A DNA stretch of 64,000 nucleotides, from positions 1-64,000 of the forward strand of contig JADNYV010000059.1 of the NCBI GenBank assembly GCA_015501055.1. Reading direction: 5' to 3'. Positions 1-11,828 of the stretch are shown here, piece by piece. The stretch is from Mucidula mucida. Its lineage: Eukaryota > Basidiomycota > Agaricomycetes > Agaricales > Physalacriaceae. The translations under genes and the position numbers were made by a program. The notes below the pieces were generated by a model that was not told the origin of the DNA, did no database searches, and worked only from the letters and a program-made list of their open reading frames with translations. Each line of letters begins with the position of its first letter. Positions within the stretch are counted from its first letter, which is position 1.

Positions 1-189
1 TGCCTGTGAGCAAGAAGCCTATCGAAAGGCGTCCTACGAAGATTATGGGAGAGGCAAGGAGAACGTCTAGATTGGCCCATTCCGATATTTGTACGCTGTG
101 AAGTTCAAACTGCTACGACCCGTTATGTTTGTCATGTTCGCTTTTTCACGAATTTCATGAAATCAATTTGCACATTTCTACGTACAAGA

Positions 190-2202
190 TCAGTCTTGCT
201 TCCAATACTTAAAGTCGGCTGGCGCGAGGGTCGGCATGCCTGTTCCAGTGTTGTAAATGGCAAATGACGCGCCGGTAAAGAAGAAATTTCTGAGAGTTTG
301 TAAGCTCTTCAGTTCTAATCAAGTAAAGGACATCGCTTACCCAGCAGGCGGACGGAAAGGGACACGCTATCGAACGTGAGGAGGGCAGTGAAGGCGAGTT
401 TCCCTCTGCATAACCCAGAGTATATTCAGTCGAATTTCCAATAATAGTGAGCGTGACGGGTTCATCCTCTGTACCCAATTCCGCGTACGATACCTCTGTA
501 ATTGTGTTGTTGGTGGTAGTCAATGCCCATGGTCCCACCTGCGTCGCCGGCCTGAGCGTGCGGCGACAATGTATCGCTTCCCAGAACCAGCAAAGTCGCC
601 GGTAACAGCGATGTCATTGTGCATGTTGTCCCCAACAAGGACGCTAACGCCGGCTTCTGTAAGGTTCGACGTCGGCCTGAACTCAGCTGCACCTCAATGT
701 CTGCTCGTAACTCGTTTGTTTCCGCATGAGCATGCCGGACTATCTCTATCGCCTGGTGCGTAAGCGTTCCCTTTGATACGAAGGTATCCAGGCCGTGCGG
801 TAAGGGAGTGGAATGTTTGTACGGAGTGCGCATATAGAAGAACGATCGTCAAGACTGATGTCCGAGAATGTTATAATATGGCTTCACAGGATTGACGTCC
901 TCCAGAACACCCTCTAATGCTCACTGATGGGTCCCGCCATTAAAATGGGCCAACCGTCTTCCCATGTGACAGGGAAAATGTAGGGTCGCGACCCAATTGC
1001 TGGTGGCTGAAGTTTCCCTCTTGAGGCCGAACAGCTAGGGCTGAGCCCCACCATGTCCCGTCTTCAAGTTCGACGAGATCGGAATGGCCTGTGTCTTGAA
1101 CAGGGAGGGACAGATTCGCGCCGTTAAAAAGGATAGGGTTGTTGGGGTTGTTCTCCCAAGGTCCAGATGGCGAAGGACCGCGTTGAATGTCGTTTGATGA
1201 TGAACGTCCGTGCCACCTAACATCGTAGAATGTCACACATTATAACCATGCGTCAACTTGAGAGTCTCACCTTCTGCAATCATCAAATAGTACGTGCCAT
1301 TAATCAGGTAAACATGAGGACCCTCTGGTCTGGCCGTTGAATTGTTGGGTAATGTACCATTGAAGATAAGTTGAGCCGGGGTGAGAGAGTCGCCAGTTGC
1401 AAGGTCAACTTTGCTTTGATATATCCCATAGATCTTGTCGGCAGCGTTGTTGATACCAGCCCAGGTACAATAGACCTAGTAATGTCAAAATTACCGACGC
1501 GTACATTTGAGTAGCCCACTAAACCTACATCACCGTTCGTGTCCCAGAACAGATCCGAATCGTAACCCAAGAAGTCTGAGATATCGAATGAATGATGGTG
1601 CCGCTGGGAAGAGGAACAAACTAACCAAAGTATATTGGATCGCTCCATTCGTTGGAAAAGATGTCCGTGGTCGTAACATAGAACGAGCGGGGAAACAGAC
1701 GGAATTCCGCTATCAACGTGTCAGTTAACAAGCACACAACGCGAGAGCTACAACGCACATGTATACACGTATCTTGCCGTTGTCGTGAGGTAGTAGACCC
1801 CATCGTGGTATCGCAATGCTGGGGCCCAAACGCCTTTGGAATGACTCGAATGGGTAATTGAACTATGTAGTAACACGTATGTAGAACGTACCTCCAGCAA
1901 AGGGCGTCCCGAACAGGGCCAGTTGAGACGGCCGGTTCAGACCATGTCCAATGAGATCCCAATTGACGAGGTCTGTGCTATGGTAAATCGGAACGCCCGG
2001 CCACGTCTCAAAAGTCGAAGTAGCAATGAAGTAATTTGGGCCGACGCGTATGAAAGTCGGGTCGGGGTTCCATCCTGGGATGATTGGGTTGATTAGAGCG
2101 CTGGCAAAGTCTGTTGTCGTTTGAGTACTGGCAAAACATGGGTAGGCCAGGCGCACCTTGTAGCGCAACGAGCGCGACCACGACAGCGAAGATTGACTTC
2201 AT
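190..2202 (-). CDS. Secreted GH43 beta-xylosidase/arabinofuranosidase-like enzyme
   Basis: Probably hydrolyses beta-xylosides or arabinofuranosides of plant hemicellulose outside the cell. Exon 1 (2202-2157) encodes a signal peptide starting MKSIFAVVVALVALQ. After a 46-nt intron comes the GH43 core: INPIIPGWNPDPTFIRVG, then FIATSTFETWPGVPIYHS, DLVNWDLIGHGLNRPSQL and WAPALRYHDGVYYLTTT. The Asp of GWNPDP is the usual GH43 catalytic-base position. Further exons hold RPEGPHVYLINGTYYLM, a GHSDLVELEDGTWWG block and an EAGVSVLVGDNMHN stretch typical of the C-terminal concanavalin-like domain. At least seven introns; the stop is at 190-192. A TATAAAG (minus strand, 2231-2237) lies about 30 bp upstream of the ATG, which supports this start. 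Family assignment is firm; the exact substrate is not. Confidence 0.87.
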
Positions 2203-3479
2203 CGTTGGGTGAACCTATGCGTTCCTTGGCCTTTATAGTGCTCTCCACATGGTGGCATGACTTTGGACGGTCCGCTCTGGTCATGCGCAGAGGCGAGGGC
2301 GGGGCGAATCAAGGGCCATTATGGCTCGTGGTTATTGTTAAACGTGCAAATGACAAGGACTTGAACAGGGTTGTGCTAGTAGTAGATGGTAGTCTGTGGA
2401 CAGTCTGAGGCAGAATTTAATTATCAATTATTAATTCATTATGATGGTAAAATCGTGTAAAGCCGCCGGCCGATCGCGACGTTCAACTCATCCCAGCGCC
2501 AAAGGTGTCCAACGCGCCTCTGGTACATTGTCCATGGCCTCAGTGTATGCGTTGTTCAACAGGTCGTCCTCTCTCAGAGATGCGCGTCAATGACTTGTCG
2601 GTACCGTAGAATTGACTCGAACTTGTATAGTCATAAATAACTGGGGTAACCGTGTGGCTCTCTGTTCTCCACCTCCACCAGCCCGTTTTGCCCGCTTTCT
2701 CATGCAGTCGTATCGAAGCTATTCGCTACATTTCCCCGTATGAGGGTACAGTTACCTTTGGTGCAACGCCACATGTTTGTCGTACGCTTGGCCAGAACGG
2801 CTCGTGTGCCTTACAACGTTGACGAGGAAAGAAGCGAGCGACCATACGATGGAATATATTCGGCTTCGTCGTGGCACGGAAGATGCAACTGCTTTTGATT
2901 CAATAGTGTCCCATCGACACTAAAGTAATCCCGACGCTTTGTTTTGAGCTTTGGAATGGAAAAACCACAAAATGGACCAAGCGGGAGTTATTATTACACG
3001 ATCAACGACAAGAACAAGATGACGCAAGGCAACAAGCAACAAGAAAAACAAGACGCAATCAAAGAAGACAAAAAACAGAACAAGGACAGCTGTGATGCTT
3101 TTTGACGTGGGAGTCGGGACGACCGGGGCCTGCAAGAAAACGAATTCTTCAAGGAGACTGATGAATAAAGAGAATTCCACAAAAATAGACGCCTCAACCC
3201 ACCTTTTCTACTTTGCCTTCTCATCATCCTACACTCACTTTTTTACGCACCAACCGCAAGCATGTTCGACGGCGCGCCAAACAATAGCAGCACCCTAGAA
3301 GAGGCTCAATTCCAGACACAGCATAGGCTCAGAGGACCTACGATGGCAGCCCAAATCAATCTTCTCCACGGCAGCATGGGCGCCTTTTCTATGGCGACTT
3401 CAATGCCCATTTCAGGGAAGTCATCCAAGCCTTTGAGCATCTGCAAGTCTGCGTAAGCATCTCAGTACAGTGATCACGT
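2203..3479. other. Intergenic region upstream of the GH43 gene
   Basis: About 1.3 kb without a convincing gene. It contains A/T-rich tracts (around 2410-2460) and a purine-rich stretch near 3000-3090. A 64-codon ATG-initiated ORF on the plus strand at 3262-3456 has no recognisable domain and no supporting splice context. Confidence 0.5.
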
Positions 3480-3734
3480 TCAATGCGGGTACCGCCAACT
3501 GCTCCGTCTCAACCGCCGCCAGAATCTATGTAGCAGTGTCAGCCAGACGATCGCCACGACAAGAATGCAAACGGCATACAAGAGCCATCTCCGTATCGAA
3601 CGAGGGACGTAGTCGTGCGTATGGGTGATACCGCCCGCCGCGATAGCTCTTGGAAACGGGCGCACGAAGGCGCAACGTGCGGGATGGAGGTATCTGGGCC
3701 ATGGGAGCGGTGGGAAGTAAGTGAGTGCCGCCAT
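3480..3734 (-). CDS. Possible small single-pass membrane protein
   Basis: An 84-codon ATG-initiated ORF. The middle is basic, followed by one strongly hydrophobic segment, WLLYAVCILVVAIVWLTLL (roughly residues 50-68), and an Arg-rich tail. The arrangement would fit a tail-anchored membrane protein. I do not recognise a family, and the ORF is short enough to be chance, so this is weak. Confidence 0.25.
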   Translation of the reverse strand: MAALTYFPPLPWPRYLHPARCAFVRPFPRAIAAGGITHTHDYVPRSIRRWLLYAVCILVVAIVWLTLLHRFWRRLRRSSWRYPH

Positions 3735-5419
3735 TATGTTTTTTAAAGTTTTAACGGCGACGGAGGATCCAGTTTTGGTTACAAAAGTGCAACGCTAGCT
3801 TCTTTCGTGTCAGGGATCAGGAACAAGTTGCATCAACCCCGTCCTCTGTGCGCGCTCTAGCGATGAAAAGTCATCCGCAATGCGTCCTCAGACCTAGCCG
3901 ATAGCTAGCACACAGTCGGAACAGTCCACTCGATTTATGCTCGGAGAAGACAACCGGACGAGGAACGCGGAAACGAAACCATTCCTTTGCTATCCAACAC
4001 CACGAAAAAATCGCCTTTTCTGTACACTGTAAATGTGTTCGACCATTTACCGAAGCCGGGCATACTTTCATTCAAGGAAGTGATCACGTGATGTGGCGCC
4101 AGAGCAGGAGAACTTCAAATTTCGAAACCCGCGTGGACTCATCGAAGACAACATCTAAACGCCAGAGGTGGAATAGTATCTGAGCGGCGAATGACAAGAA
4201 TGGATAGTAGAGACTGGGAGACTGTTCCAGAGATCCAGCAGAGACCAGATAAGCCAAGTCCTCTTCATGCACGCATATTTCTGCAAGTCGCGAAAAAAAC
4301 CATTCGAGCGGATACTTGTCTGCAAGGCATGAATTGTATGTCAAGTGCGCGTAGGTAAGAGAAGATTTTAATCTCACCGTGCAACCATTTAGACTTGTCA
4401 TCGTCCTCAAGAATCTACGCGCGTCCTCCAAGAATCTGCCATGGACCCTTCACAGCACGAAGATGTGATTGGTCTCGTCAATGGGAATCAGCTCTGAGCT
4501 GCAGTTTGATAACGGTTAACGATGCGTCCTACGGGTTGTGCCACTTTTCTTTGTACGCCTCGACCGTTGCTGACATCCTCGTAGATGCTGAATTCTGGCG
4601 ATCTTCGGCCCTCTTTAAAGGCTGTGAAATGTACGCATATATCCTAGGAGACGTAGGTGTTTGCCCTTAGACTTTCTAGTATCTCCGATGACATTTGCTT
4701 TATTCAGCAATGGGGAGTCTGGTCCTCGGTGAAGGTGTTACGTGGCGACGGTGCGTTCGACTAGCAAGGTTGCTTGTGGAAGGGGAAGGAGAAAGCCTGA
4801 ATTACCAATTTAATTTTTTGATCGAGACTTTCCTACCACCACGACCATCTTGCTGCGATACAGTCCGACGGCCGTGTGAATGGAGCATCTGAAAGAGTAA
4901 TCTACTGCCTTAATGGACTCCTGTGGGCAGGCAGGATTAGCCTTGAAACACGCGGACTTGATATTCTCGTCCACGCCAGCGACTAGAAGTCTACATGCTC
5001 GTCTCATCCTGGCTTCTACACGGGCTATTCGTCTTCTTGGTATGTCTCAGTCGTACTCATAAACCCGAAGGCTTACAGTTTACCAGTCTTCAAAGCTTAT
5101 CGCTAACTGGCAACTATCGCTGACCATAACAAGTCATATGCGAACGGAAAAGAATCACACCCCCCGCGGCCTCTTGCGTACACGTACTTGAACAATAATC
5201 GACAGCCCACCAGTCGTGCGCAATTACTGAAGCTGGATTCAATAAGCGTTTTCATGAACGTGTACATGCTCCGGTGGACCATCGTGTATAGACACACTGG
5301 TATATGCGCCTGCTCCTTTTAGCGCTCGTACTCTTGGCCTACTCCCCGTCTTACGCAATACACTTCCTTCCTCTTACACGCCCTCTCATCCATGGCGGAT
5401 ATAATGCCCTGCTCGATGC
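3735..5419. other. Region with patchy ORFs, no gene supported
   Basis: About 1.7 kb. The most protein-like piece is on the minus strand at 4084-4431, where an open frame ends in a patterned stretch containing SPSLYYPFLSFAAQILFHLW. It has no ATG in frame nearby and no convincing upstream exon. It could be one exon of an unrecognised gene or a relic. Other ORFs here look like chance. Confidence 0.35.
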
Positions 5420-6277
5420 ATGGACTCCCTCGTCTCTTCCTTCGTTCTGCTCGTCGCTATGCGTCCCGCTCCATCTACCATAGTCTCCTTCTTTGACCTT
5501 TTTCAAATCAAAGGTCTATCCATAAGATTTTGCTTTCTGCCACTCAATTCAAACAGTGTCAGACATACAACACGAACACTGGTCGTATCGCAGTCACCAA
5601 ATCATCAAACGGCGGCAATACCTTTCCATCTCGGTCACCCATGACGACGACCTTTTCTTCCACTGGGCACCAGTCGTGGCGAACCTCCATAAAACCGATG
5701 GTCGCCTGACTAACACATTGAAATTGTACGTCGCCTCCTCAAGTCTTTACCTATCTTTTAATCAGACAAGTAGGGAGTGCAGGTATCCGGAAGCCAGAAT
5801 AACTTTCGCAATCATGGAGCACGAGTCCATCGCGGGACTCCAGCGTTCCGAGCCCAAAGTCCTTAGTATCCGTAGCTTATCCGCGGACGAGTTGTGTAAG
5901 TTTGCAGAAATCGATGATTCATTGCGATCCTCAAAAAATAGACAGCTACTTTGGATGGCAAGATCAAACTTTTCAGCCCAGGCACCAGCAACGGCGTCCC
6001 CGCCGCCACGCTCGACGTGACGCTCAGTGTTGCCCGGCGCGCGGAATTCAAGAATGGTCCGGGATCTAATGGAGCGTCTTCGCTCATCCAATCCGTCGAA
6101 CCCGGCCGTATGTTGTGCACTTTTGGAAAGAAGCAAGTCTGGATCCCGACTACGTCTCTTGACAAGCAGTACTGGGTTCAGCACGATACGCCAGAGGCAA
6201 CATACCGTGTGATATCCGCAGATGTAGACCTAGGATCTAGTGGTGTTAGAAGCTGTCCGGGGCTGAACTTGATATGA
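5420..6277 (+). CDS. Hypothetical protein, four exons
   Basis: I reconstruct four exons: 5420-5513, 5557-5725, 5783-5895 and 5946-6277. All three introns (43-57 nt) have GT-AG ends and keep frame, giving about 235 residues. The N-terminus (MDSLVSSFVLLVAM) is hydrophobic and might be a signal anchor. The C-terminal exon encodes a compact stretch with GKKQVWIPTTSLDKQYWVQH and ends PGLNLI. I recognise no family. Frame preservation over three consecutive introns is the main argument that it is real. The first exon is the least certain part. Confidence 0.42.
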
Positions 6278-6624
6278 AGAGGTCCTACATATGCGTTTAA
6301 TAATATTCACTAATTGTCAAAGAGTATGCCAAATGGCGAAGAATTTCCTTCTAGTACATACAGCAGCTATTTCTGATGTTCGACAGTTCTTACATCGATC
6401 CATGCTCGTCATGATCTCTTACCGTCGACTGCTTGAACCTTAGACATATGTCGACACTCCCTTTCAGAACCATGATAGACGTCTAGTGCCAAAAGCACCA
6501 ATCATAAGTGAAGAGCATAATACATGGACATAATGTACGATTGATCACGATGAGTGCAGTGTAACGGAGAGCGAAAATAAAATACAAGGTAATGCACAAG
6601 ATAAGTCAGCAAAGCAAGCGTGAT
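6278..6624. other. Intergenic, convergent
   Basis: About 350 bp between the 3' ends of two convergent genes. A/T-rich, with no ORF or RNA gene that I can support. Confidence 0.5.
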
Positions 6625-9600
6625 CTACACAGGTCCCTTCTTCGGGACGGTTGATGTCCTGCGATTAGCTTTCGCCATCTCCTCCGCCCTCTGCCAGAGC
6701 AATTCCGCCCATAATGGGTGTGGGGGAATATGCCCTACCAGCGCGCGCAGAACTTCCAACCTAGACGAACAATCAGTCCACACACATCGCAAGTCAGTTG
6801 TAACGGCACTTGCCATTTGTCTTTCTCTTCGTCCGTATCAGCGAAGAATACAATTTCTTCGTCGGGAAATACGAGCCTAAACGAACGCTCAACTCCATAC
6901 ATTCCATCGTAGTCGTCGGTGGATCGACTTCTCGAAGTCGATGCAGACGCTGGACTCATAACCGCGTTGCGTACAGCCTTGTCATCTTCAACCGTAATGG
7001 CCTTCTTCAGGCTGATGGTCGCCGTAGCCTTCTTCGTGACATCGTTGAACGCGACCAAGTTGGAACCAATCACCCTCAGTTGCCGACGACGCCAGGACTA
7101 CAACCATATCAGTCACAAAACCCCGAAAAGCTCAACAAAACATACCAAACAGTCGCCGCCACTTTGTGTGAGAGTGCCTTCAAAGTAAGTGACCTTGTGC
7201 CAGTTAATATGTCGCAGTCCACGATGGCATTCTTCTAGACTTTGCGGCAGTTGGTCTGGTGCAATGCCTGGGAGTGGTGGAAGTCGGAAAATCTGCAATA
7301 CCATCTCGCCGACCTGGGTGGTGGTCGACTTGTTACCGGCCTCCAACTTCTGTCCAATGAGCGGGAAAGCCGTCTCGAAGATCCGCGTATCACATCGGGG
7401 GGCTACGTCTTTGAAAGAGATGAAAGCACGCGCCAGAGTGCCATCTGGCTTCAGATATCGAGCAAGATTTTCGGGCAAACGATGTACAGGCTGTGCATGC
7501 TGCACAGGGGGAGCTTGGGCCTTCAACTTTTCCTTAGACTTTTTAGGAGAAGAAGAGAAGAAACTTCGCATCCCGCCCTTTGAGGAGGCGTGTACAACAG
7601 GTGGCGGTGCAATGGGCGCAGCAGGAGGAGGCGCCATTGCCTTGAATTGGGAGATGATATGAGGATCTCTCCGAATTTTCAGAGTCAACGTGAACTCCAA
7701 TTTACTGTGCTCGATGCTACAATGAAGATTAGGATCAGATTCACAACGAACGGTAAAGCAACGTACAGTTCAAACTCTTGATTGATCGCACAATCACGAC
7801 TGAACTTGCACTCTGGCGTCGTGACGAAGTGAATACCATTGTTAAGTGTACATGACACCGCGGTAGGTTCTTGGGGGATAGGCGTCGAGACACCCTTCAA
7901 ACCCAGAACTACAAGAAGATAAGACATTGAATGGATGATCAAACGGGACACATACCCTTCACAAAAACTTTGCCATACGCCTTGCCTGGTTTTTCTTGTG
8001 CGCGGTATTCCTTAATTTGTTTGGAGTACTCGTTCTGGGTGTGCCACGTCAGAATTCATAGAGAGGCCAGTGGTTCAAACGTACCATATCTGACGGTCTT
8101 CGAACCGTTTTCCAGGCTTTCCCGGTATTGAGATCACCTGCATGCGCCACGTTGTTGTCCGACGAAGCATATATAGTTTCCACATGCTGTCGAACCTGGT
8201 ATTTCTACGAACGCAAAGTTAGCTTGAGGTAATACAGTAGGGTGAACTTGACTCACACTCTTATGCGGGGCTTCCAGTTTTCGAAGTTCTTTTTCGATAC
8301 TGTCTCCGAGAGGGTCGTCATCTTGCGGTGATAATGGTCCGATATCCAGCAGACCTCCAGTTGTCTGGCGCTTCATACCAACTCTCCCGTCATCCACGTC
8401 ACCGGTGCTCCTACTCCTTCTGCGACTAGGCCGTTCAGAAGAAGCTGCAAGATGCTCCGCTCTCGGAGGTGGGCGACCATAAAACGCAGCTTCTTCTTCC
8501 TCCTCGAGTCGTCTCATTTCCCGTCTCTTCTCTAAAATGAGGGCCTCGCGCGCACGAATGTTATCCTTGGGTGGGACTGGGGGTGGGATGGTAGTGCTGG
8601 AAGCCCCACTGGCGCTGCGACTGAGGAATCCACTTGGTGGCGCATTTATGACGATGGCAGAATCGGTTGCTGCGCGCTCCATTATACGAGGAATGGCAGG
8701 TTCGTCTACAGGCCCGTCATCCTGGAGGCGTTCTAACGAGTCATCCCCATCTTCCGTCGACATTGTTATGTCGCTGGGTTCGAGTCGATGGCTCGACACA
8801 TCGTCCATGAGTCTGTCCAGAGCGCTTCGCATGTCCATATTAACGTCTACAGAGGAGATCTCGGTTCGTGCAATGCTATTAGTATCTGCGGAAGGGTCGC
8901 ATTGCATGCTGCTGCTTTCTAAAGCAAGCGCACTTTTCCCAGACAACGGCGGGCTCCCGTAGTCAGTCTCGTCAGCGGAATCCAGCTGTTCGAAACCTAG
9001 ACCACGCCCGAACTTGCTCCCGAAATCGAACTTCAATCGATGACTGTCATCCGGCTTCAACAAGCCAAATTCTGAATCTACAGCAGGGTCTTCGCGAGAT
9101 GACTCGACAACTGCTATGGCAACATCAACAATGTGCTTTTCGGCCCTCATGATAGTAGCGGTTTCGGCACTGATGGCGCTAACGTCTGTCATCGTGGTCA
9201 TGATGGATGTAGTGTCCCTGTCCTTCTCTTCTTCGTCCTTAACAGCACCCGGCGCGTACAGGTAATCACCAGCCTGGAAGTTCCTGGTGCTAGAATGCGG
9301 ACTGGGGGCGGGACTAGGGCTGCCAAAGCTGCGTCTTTGAGTAAGACGTCGCTGAAGCTCCTCGCGATTGATCCGCGGCCTTGTGTGGTCAGGAGTCGCG
9401 TTGTTCGAGTCTGGACTTCTGGTCGTGTGTAAAGAAGGTGAAGATGCTGCGCCTAATGGAGACAGAGTGGCTGATGGAGTGAGGGGAAGAGGTGGGCGTC
9501 TTGCAGCTGGAAACGGCGAATCTGTTCTACTGGATACTTCAGGCTGTTCTTTATCGGGTGTAGACTTAAATGGAAAGCGAGTTAGAGGCAAATAAGTCTA

Positions 9601-11226
9601 AAAGTAGTACCATTCCTACCTCATGGACGTTCAATTCTTCCTCCAAAGCGCTGATATCCAGATCAAACCGAGCAAAGGAACTGTCGGGATTTGTCGCCTC
9701 ATCCTGAAAGCTTTCGTCGGTCTTGAGGGGCAAAGATTCGTCTGGAAGAGATGGTGGAACATATTGATTTTCAGGAGCAACACCCGAAGGCGAACCTATT
9801 GAGTGCATATAGATCGACAGGTAACCCATAAGTGCATTAAAAACTTACCGACAGAGAGGCGGAAAGGTGGCACAGGGCTACCACTAAGCATCGTGTTTCT
9901 GCGTGGCTTGACGGGGGAGGGAGACTCTGGCAACATTGGAATATCCTCGTCCTCATGATCGTCCAATGAATCGGAGTTTGAACGAGGGCGACCTGTATTC
10001 ATCGGTGAACCGCGCATGAAAGACCCCATCGGCGAGGAGGTGGATGTGGGGTTAAAGGGGATGGGGGGAGGTGGCATTGCTTCGTGGTGCTGGTAAGCGG
10101 CTCTATCTGCATGATGAGACCGACCAAAAGGGACACCGTCCTCCGTCTCAAGATCAGTAGGTATATCCACCCCATGCCTTGGAGGCGTGCTTTGCCGCGA
10201 GCCAAACATTTCATCTACGAGTCCAGTGATGCTGGTATCTGGATCCAATTCGAGTTCCAAGGGTTTCTCGATATCCTGCACGTCGATACTTTCGTACGAA
10301 TCATTCGCAGACGATTGGTCATCGTCTTGGCCGCCCTGGAAGAACGGATCGTCATGTTCTTCAAAAGGATGAGAGAGCTCGTCGTCTGAACTATCCATGT
10401 CTACCGCATCGTCACTACCTTCTTCTCCGCAGCTGATCTCTACAACGTCGCAACGTTCGTCCCATGTGACCGTTTTTCTTCGCTCACGCCGTCCACTGGC
10501 ACGTGGACCGTGAAGACGACGGGATACCAAAGATGGGCGTGTAGGTGTCGCGGCTCTGGAATTTGGGGTGGGAATTTTCGAGGGTGACTGAAGGACGCGT
10601 GATCGCGACATTGCGGGAAGGTCAGGATCAGAGGGAGGAAGTGAAGGGAGAGGTGGTTCAGATTCAGAAGTGGGAGGGGGATCCGAACTGGAGCTGCTCA
10701 GAGGGTCCGAATCCGAGTGAAGACCGCGTCGAAATGGACTCTTAGTGACGGGCTCCTTCTGTATGAGACCCTGGTATGTCTTCGACTGCCGCCTTTCCCT
10801 CTTCAAAGCAAAGGGCCGCTCGTTTTCGTTCTCTGCCTGTTCGTGCATAGACAACGGGCGCGCTCGCTTCTCACCCGAAACTTTTCGAGGCGACAACGTG
10901 GAGGGAAGAGGAGAGCTGCGAGTTGGTGTACCATGTGGCATTGGAATTTGGGATTTAAATGGAGATTTCGAGACGAGGTTGTTATTTCGAACATGGCGGT
11001 AGCTGGACGACGAGCGACGGTGGACCTCGGGCAAGGGAGGGCGTACAGGATGGTCACGCTTCTGGAGTCGCAAGGGTGAGGTGACTGAGTTTCCACTGCC
11101 ATTTGACTCGGATGATGGTGGAGAATTCCAGCCCATACCGGATTCTCGAAGAATGGACGACTTGATTGGATCCGGGGAATTCGACAAAAGCCTGTCTCGC
11201 AAGGGAGACGACTTGTGCGAGTTCAT
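6625..11226 (-). CDS. Bud4/anillin-like septation protein with C-terminal PH domain
   Basis: A cortical scaffold, probably acting at the septum or bud neck with septins. The ATG at 11226 opens MNSHKSSPLRDRLLSNSPD, then several hundred residues of low-complexity Ser/Pro/Asp-rich sequence with many S/T-P sites (likely CDK targets). After several introns comes the conserved C-terminal region: an anillin-homology-type part (TRIFETAFPLIGQKLEAGNK, LPQSLEECHRGLRHINWHKV) followed by a PH domain (SNLVAFNDVTKKATATISLK; FRLVFPDEEIVFFADTDEEK, ending with the expected Trp). The tail ends TSTVPKKGPV. The order of disordered N-terminus, anillin-like region and PH domain matches fungal Bud4/Mid2-type proteins. 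A longer reading from 11244 would need a TTG start, so the ATG is preferred. Roughly 1,300 residues. Confidence 0.85.
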
Positions 11227-11828
11227 CTTTCCCGATGCTGACAAAGTCTTTACGACGGGGAAACGATGATGAGGAGGGCGGTGATGGCGGAAGGTGAAAG
11301 TGGCAGCTCAACAAACGGATACCGTGAGAACTGAGGGCCGTGTCACAGGCACGTGCTCACATGTGCGCGTTCAAGACAAGAGGTTATGGTTAACCGTTAG
11401 ACCTCCTTAGGGGCTACATAAAACTCTGTTGTCCCCCCGAATCTTTGAACAGTTTAGAAAGCTTCGGACCACCGCTACTATGTCTACTCGCCTTTTACCT
11501 GTATGCTGGGCAAATCAGTATTCATCCACCTCTACCTGACTCCGCATGCGACTCCTTAACCTGTAAGATAATCGGTCTAGGATCGTTGGAATGCGGATAC
11601 ACATGCCACTGCATATCTTCACAGTCGCTGTGTAACCCTCCAAACGTCACTGGACAGGAGACCATATCGATTCCGGTATTGAATACCACGGACCTACAAC
11701 CGCCACATTTTTGCTGTGCCTCCCGAAAGTGAAACTTGTAACGTGTCTTGACTTGGGCGCCAGCATGCCCGCTACCGATCGGCTCTAAAAAAGGCTATGG
11801 GCGCACTCGCCACATATAACACTCGGCG
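11227..11828. other. Divergent promoter region
   Basis: About 600 bp between the start codons of the Bud4-like gene (-) and the pepsin-like gene (+). It contains a Cys-containing open frame (11445-11732, +) that has no ATG. I read the stretch as a shared promoter region and see no clear element in it. Confidence 0.5.

Noticed and set aside
11445..11732. Cys-containing open frame that looks like a small secreted protein
   Set aside because: It has no ATG in frame (only TTG) and no splice that supplies one.
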